Of a stretch of 64,000 bases of DNA, positions 61,036 to 64,000 are shown piece after piece. Position 1 is the stretch's first letter, and each line of letters starts with the position of its first letter. The stretch is from positions 5,332,001-5,396,000 of the forward strand of contig CM082595.2 in assembly GCA_040954595.2 (NCBI GenBank), written 5' to 3'. A program made the position numbers and the translations under genes. Below the pieces are notes generated by a model, which saw only the letters and a program-made list of their open reading frames with translations, made no database searches and was not told the origin of the DNA. Source of the DNA: Balanoglossus misakiensis. Lineage: Eukaryota; Hemichordata.

Positions 61036-61302
61036 GTCAAATCAGTGCACTGCAACGTGGAACGCCATCCGAACCATCGAGTCTTCGAGGACGCCATCTT
61101 GCGGGAGATTGAAGGAATTCGTGTGCAGTGCGCCACCAACTTCATCACTCATACAACACGATTCCGCATGCGAGAAGTGTACACCCACGTTTACGTACAA
61201 TCAAACGTGACGACATCAAAAACTGCAAAGAGGAAACTAAGTTTCATTAAATTCTTTATTGATACTCTTGCACACACTCCAAATTCCAAAATTTACATAT
61301 GA
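61036..61302 (+). CDS. Orphan coding exon, unrecognised
   Basis: Acceptor TTGCCCTTCAG is followed by 88 open codons to TGA 61300-61302. The first 60 or so look protein-like: VKSVHCNVERHPNHRVFEDA, ILREIEGIRVQCATNFITHT, TRFRMREVYTHVYVQSN. The local base composition is more GC-rich than its flanks. I do not recognise the family, and the upstream exon would have to lie before or beyond the satellite array. On the other strand there are also a donor (AAG|GTAAAT at 61016) and an acceptor-like word, but all frames there contain stops. Confidence 0.4.
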   Translation, partial: VKSVHCNVERHPNHRVFEDAILREIEGIRVQCATNFITHTTRFRMREVYTHVYVQSNVTTSKTAKRKLSFIKFFIDTLAHTPNSKIYI

Positions 61303-61620
61303 CAAGAAAATTAAGAATTATGGTACTAAATTTCTCAGTGGAGTATTGCAACGTATTGCATTTCGTATTGTAGTGTGTATGAAATTGCCAGATGAGTTAA
61401 TACAAGTATAAGTAGTTATTGAAAATATTAAACGTTATTTCCCCTATAGTGGTGGCACTTTCCTTCAGACGGATGTGTTGTGTTCACGACCAGCAGTACA
61501 GTTGGATTATTATAATTATAGGAATTCTTTTCGCCAAATTTGAATACAATAAGTCTTTTATGCTGAATAAAATTTCATTGTATTTGCGTCTAGCTCACGA
61601 TAGCAACGGCAGACGTAAAG

Positions 61621-61830
61621 TTAAGGTACACAGTCACCCAGGTCACACTCACCTAACCACAGTTACCATGGCAATAGGATCAAACCAAGCAAAGATTTTC
61701 ACTTGGGTGGCCAAGTGGAAATGGCGCCACCATGTGGTCATTATAGGACATAATTACGCCCTGTTAACCATATATGGGCATTTGTGATATAAATGTCTAC
61801 ATACATGTACTTTACCAATAATTAAATAAA
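61621..61830. mobile_element. TTAA-flanked MITE, copy 3
   Basis: Left end TTAAGGTACACAGTCACCCA. Interior GCGCCACCATGTG and CCATATATGGGCAT match copy 4 in the same order. The right end is uncertain. Confidence 0.5.
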
Positions 61831-61908
61831 AATAGGAGTTAGCAAATTGTGCAAGCAAGCGATATTATGTCAAAGTTGAGGTTTCATACTCTCGAATTGT
61901 ACATTAAT

Positions 61909-61914
61909 TTTATT
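61909..61914 (-). terminator. Candidate polyadenylation signal (minus strand)
   Basis: AATAAA on the minus strand, 361 bases after the stop of the exon at 62275-62652. Confidence 0.3.
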
Positions 61915-62274
61915 AATAAGGTAAACGATTTGTTATTGTTTTATGATTTGATAAAGGCGACCCTCGGCGAAGTTACAAAATGTTGCTTATAGATTATCAA
62001 ATCATAAGGAGTGATATGAGATTATATATCTCGACTTCAACACCTAAAGAGTGATTCAACGTGTTGTGTCATGGGTATGGGCACGTCATAGATTTTGAAA
62101 ATCGTTTCAGAAAAATAAAAGTTAAATTTTACGTATATTTAAAGGGAAAAGAATGTCTTGTATCATTTATAGGCAAATTTGTGAAGTTGTCGAGCATGAC
62201 GTAATAATCTCTTTCCTGGTGGCACTGGGCATAAAAAGTGTGCACGATATAAATGAACTTTTCAAGGCGGCGAA

Positions 62275-62652
62275 TCAACAGCCGTACACCCACGTTCCAA
62301 CTCCACCTCGTCCGCGCTTGCATTTGTTGTACGGCCTGTGACTGCCGCCGCGATTGGGCAGTGGATGAGTGCGGCCCCGGGTCGGGTATTCCCGCTGCGC
62401 GCCGCCCCCTCTCTTCCTGTAGGTGTCGAGCAGCCCAGCCCGCGTCGGCAAGAAGTCCCTCAAGCGGTACTGCAGTCGGAGAAGGTTCGGGAATGGTCGG
62501 CGGGTGTCGTATACGTCATCCGGGTAGGTTGTGTAGAATGTGCTGTCGTCATCTTCGTCCCAGTAATCTATCCACGGATTTTCGTCACCGATGTTGTAAA
62601 CCGATCGCTTGTTCCTGTGACTGGACTCGATCGTGTTTTCGATGGGAGCGCC
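62275..62652 (-). CDS. Terminal exon of an unrecognised, possibly secreted precursor
   Basis: Minus-strand exon with acceptor TTTTTTCACAACCAG, then 125 codons to TGA. GC-rich third positions set it apart from the AT-rich surroundings. It begins GAPIENTIESSHRNKRSVYN; the RNKR-S step is a furin-type cleavage site. An acidic stretch follows (WIDYWDEDDDSTFYTTYPDD), then a basic Arg/Gly-rich tail with RKRGGG and ending GVGTWVYGC. Dibasic sites with acidic and basic halves suggest a processed secretory or matrix protein. No domain recognised; upstream exons are beyond 62652 or outside the window. Confidence 0.5.
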   Translation of the reverse strand, partial: GAPIENTIESSHRNKRSVYNIGDENPWIDYWDEDDDSTFYTTYPDDVYDTRRPFPNLLRLQYRLRDFLPTRAGLLDTYRKRGGGAQREYPTRGRTHPLPNRGGSHRPYNKCKRGRGGVGTWVYGC

Positions 62653-63269
62653 CTGGTTGTGAAAAAACAGAAACCATCTAATCAATCAATGCATTAACAA
62701 ATAAGTCTGTCTCTACGTGTGTGTACATGTATGTGTGTATATATCGTATTATACGCATTCTTTTACTTTAAAAGTAAGGGTAGCTGGAGAAAGAATGCGC
62801 TTAAGACGATATTCGGCCTTTAATATATGCCTATACCTCCACGGTACAAAAAATATTAGCCAATTTAAGAAATTTGCCAAAAAATATGCTGTCGCGAACC
62901 TCGCAATCTACCTTACATAACGGTTAGATTCGCTTTTGGCAAAATAAAATGAAGGAACGACGATACTCTGATCATAACGCCGCGATTCCCTTTTAAATAA
63001 CACCCCACGCTGAGAGAATTCATCCGCCACGAGTAGGTTTCTGAAGTGGCGCCGCTGGAGGCGCACCATCAAAGAAAACGGCCACTTCTCGACAACATCT
63101 GCCGAGAGTGTTTGTTGATGTCACGCGTGATGCCAACCGCCGGCTTTCTAAACGTTGCACAGTTCAGGCATTCCCTGATTACAAAAAACCACCCGCGGTC
63201 GTTGTTGCCAACGGTTGAATTCACTTCTAGCTACAGTCGGCCGATACCAATGTATAATACTGGTATTCC
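62653..63269. other. No supported feature
   Basis: Open frames on the plus strand at 62717-63273 have no recognisable content. If the minus-strand gene continues, this is intron. Confidence 0.5.
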
Positions 63270-63471
63270 TTAAAGGTATACATTTTCTACTGTCACCTAT
63301 GGAACTTTAGCTACAGTTACCATGGTAACTTGAGATGTAGCCAATCACGGATTTTCAGTGGGTGGCACACGGGAAAAAAACGAGCGCCACCATGTGTTCT
63401 TTAGAACCCTCAGATACGCTATTTCAGCCATATATGGGCGTATGTAAATTGGAGGTGCCATATACCCTTAA
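63270..63471. mobile_element. TTAA-flanked MITE, copy 4 (best preserved)
   Basis: Left end TTAAAGGTATACA; right end complemented TTAAGGGTATATGGC. Interior words CTACAGTTACCATGG, GCGCCACCATGTG and CCATATATGGGCGTATGTAA are shared with copies 2 and 3. It has short ends, TTAA on both sides, 202 bases, and no coding capacity. Confidence 0.7.
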
Positions 63472-64000
63472 AGTGCTAGGCCTGCGCACCATAAGAACTT
63501 ACATTTTATGTTTCAATAGAAAAGGCTACGGCATTCAAAGGGCGAAAAAGCAGAGCAGGCAATCTCGAGGTGTACATAGCCTTCGATAGCCTTCATGTAC
63601 TGCAGTAATGAGGCGAGTGGGCGAGAGGAATTGAAATCTTGTACTCCTAATAGCTAGGAATCATTCTGTGTTAATTTATCCCCCTGTGTCTGGGGACCGA
63701 ACTACGCACATGGGCACTTGAACTCAAACAGAATCACAGCGAAAATATATATCATAAGGAGCCATGGGAGTTATCCCTTTGTTGTCTGTTGACGTGGCTC
63801 TCCTATAAATAGACCTCAAGAAAATAGTCGAGAGGAAGTATTTAAACCCTTTGACAGGAAATGTAATTAGTTCAATGATTTTGCAATTGATCCCTGCCCG
63901 CGAATTCTTAAGGTCCTGAAATTGATGTTATTGTAATTGTTCTAAATGTAGAAACACATTAACGAAAACTCTGGTTCAGTATCTGCATGCGCGGCGTATT
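63472..64000. other. Right edge of window
   Basis: No gene recognised. A TATAAATA word at 63804-63811, preceded by GACGTGGC, could be a core promoter but has no identifiable exon after it inside the window. Confidence 0.4.

Larger units (their letters stand above)
61303..62274. other. Intergenic with MITE
   Basis: Contains the third TTAA MITE and, on the minus strand, an AATAAA at 61909-61914 that could end the minus-strand gene to the right. Confidence 0.6.

Noticed and set aside
61016-61223. Minus-strand exon with a good acceptor and the GTAAAT donor opposite the orphan exon.
   Set aside because: All three minus-strand frames contain stops, whereas the plus strand is open throughout.
62253-62697. 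Plus-strand frames of 119 and 142 codons.
   Set aside because: Shadows of the minus-strand exon 62275-62652, which has a splice acceptor and a more plausible protein.

Overview
This is a eukaryotic genomic window, AT-rich and intron-rich with GT-AG introns. It most likely comes from a marine invertebrate; a deuterostome such as a hemichordate, echinoderm or cephalochordate is plausible but not proven. The evidence is a split Kv-beta (KCNAB) gene with a 24 kb first intron, a PQ-loop membrane protein, a secreted SUEL/rhamnose-binding lectin, and several families of short inverted-repeat DNA transposons. I saw no bacterial-style operons, rRNA, tRNA or CRISPR.

Layout. 0.9-31.2 kb (+): a complete Kv channel beta-subunit gene in ten exons, with a TATA box just upstream and two possible C-termini. 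Its introns hold microsatellites, minisatellites, a POU-octamer cluster and MITE-like elements. 31.2-36.7 kb: 3' UTR/intergenic sequence with small hairpin elements. 36.7-38.7 kb (-): a three-exon PQ-loop protein of 350 aa. 39.8-41.5 kb (+): a four-exon, 210-aa secreted or GPI-anchored protein with a cysteine-rich module and a SUEL lectin domain. 42.0-42.5 kb: a Mutator-like MITE with 154-bp terminal inverted repeats and 9-bp target duplications. 42.6-43.7 kb: a possible tiny two-exon gene (+) and a duplicated exon-like module (-).

43.8-60.3 kb: about 185 copies of an 88-bp satellite unit arranged as one giant inverted repeat. The main + oriented arm runs 44.23-53.06 kb, and the - oriented arm 53.06-60.3 kb, with no spacer between them. 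Sequence subtypes are mirrored around the junction (C-A-B | B-A-C), and each arm has its own higher-order repeats. Diverged units of the same family lie outside, at 43.4 kb and 60.6-61.0 kb. This is the most unusual structure in the window.

61.0-64.0 kb: an orphan coding exon (+), a terminal exon (-) of an unrecognised, possibly secreted protein, and two more TTAA-flanked MITEs.

The three recognised genes have no evident functional link. The potassium-channel subunit is cytosolic, the PQ-loop protein is an integral membrane (probably transporter) protein, and the lectin is extracellular. All coordinates come from reading by eye; splice sites were chosen by GT-AG consensus, phase agreement and family similarity.
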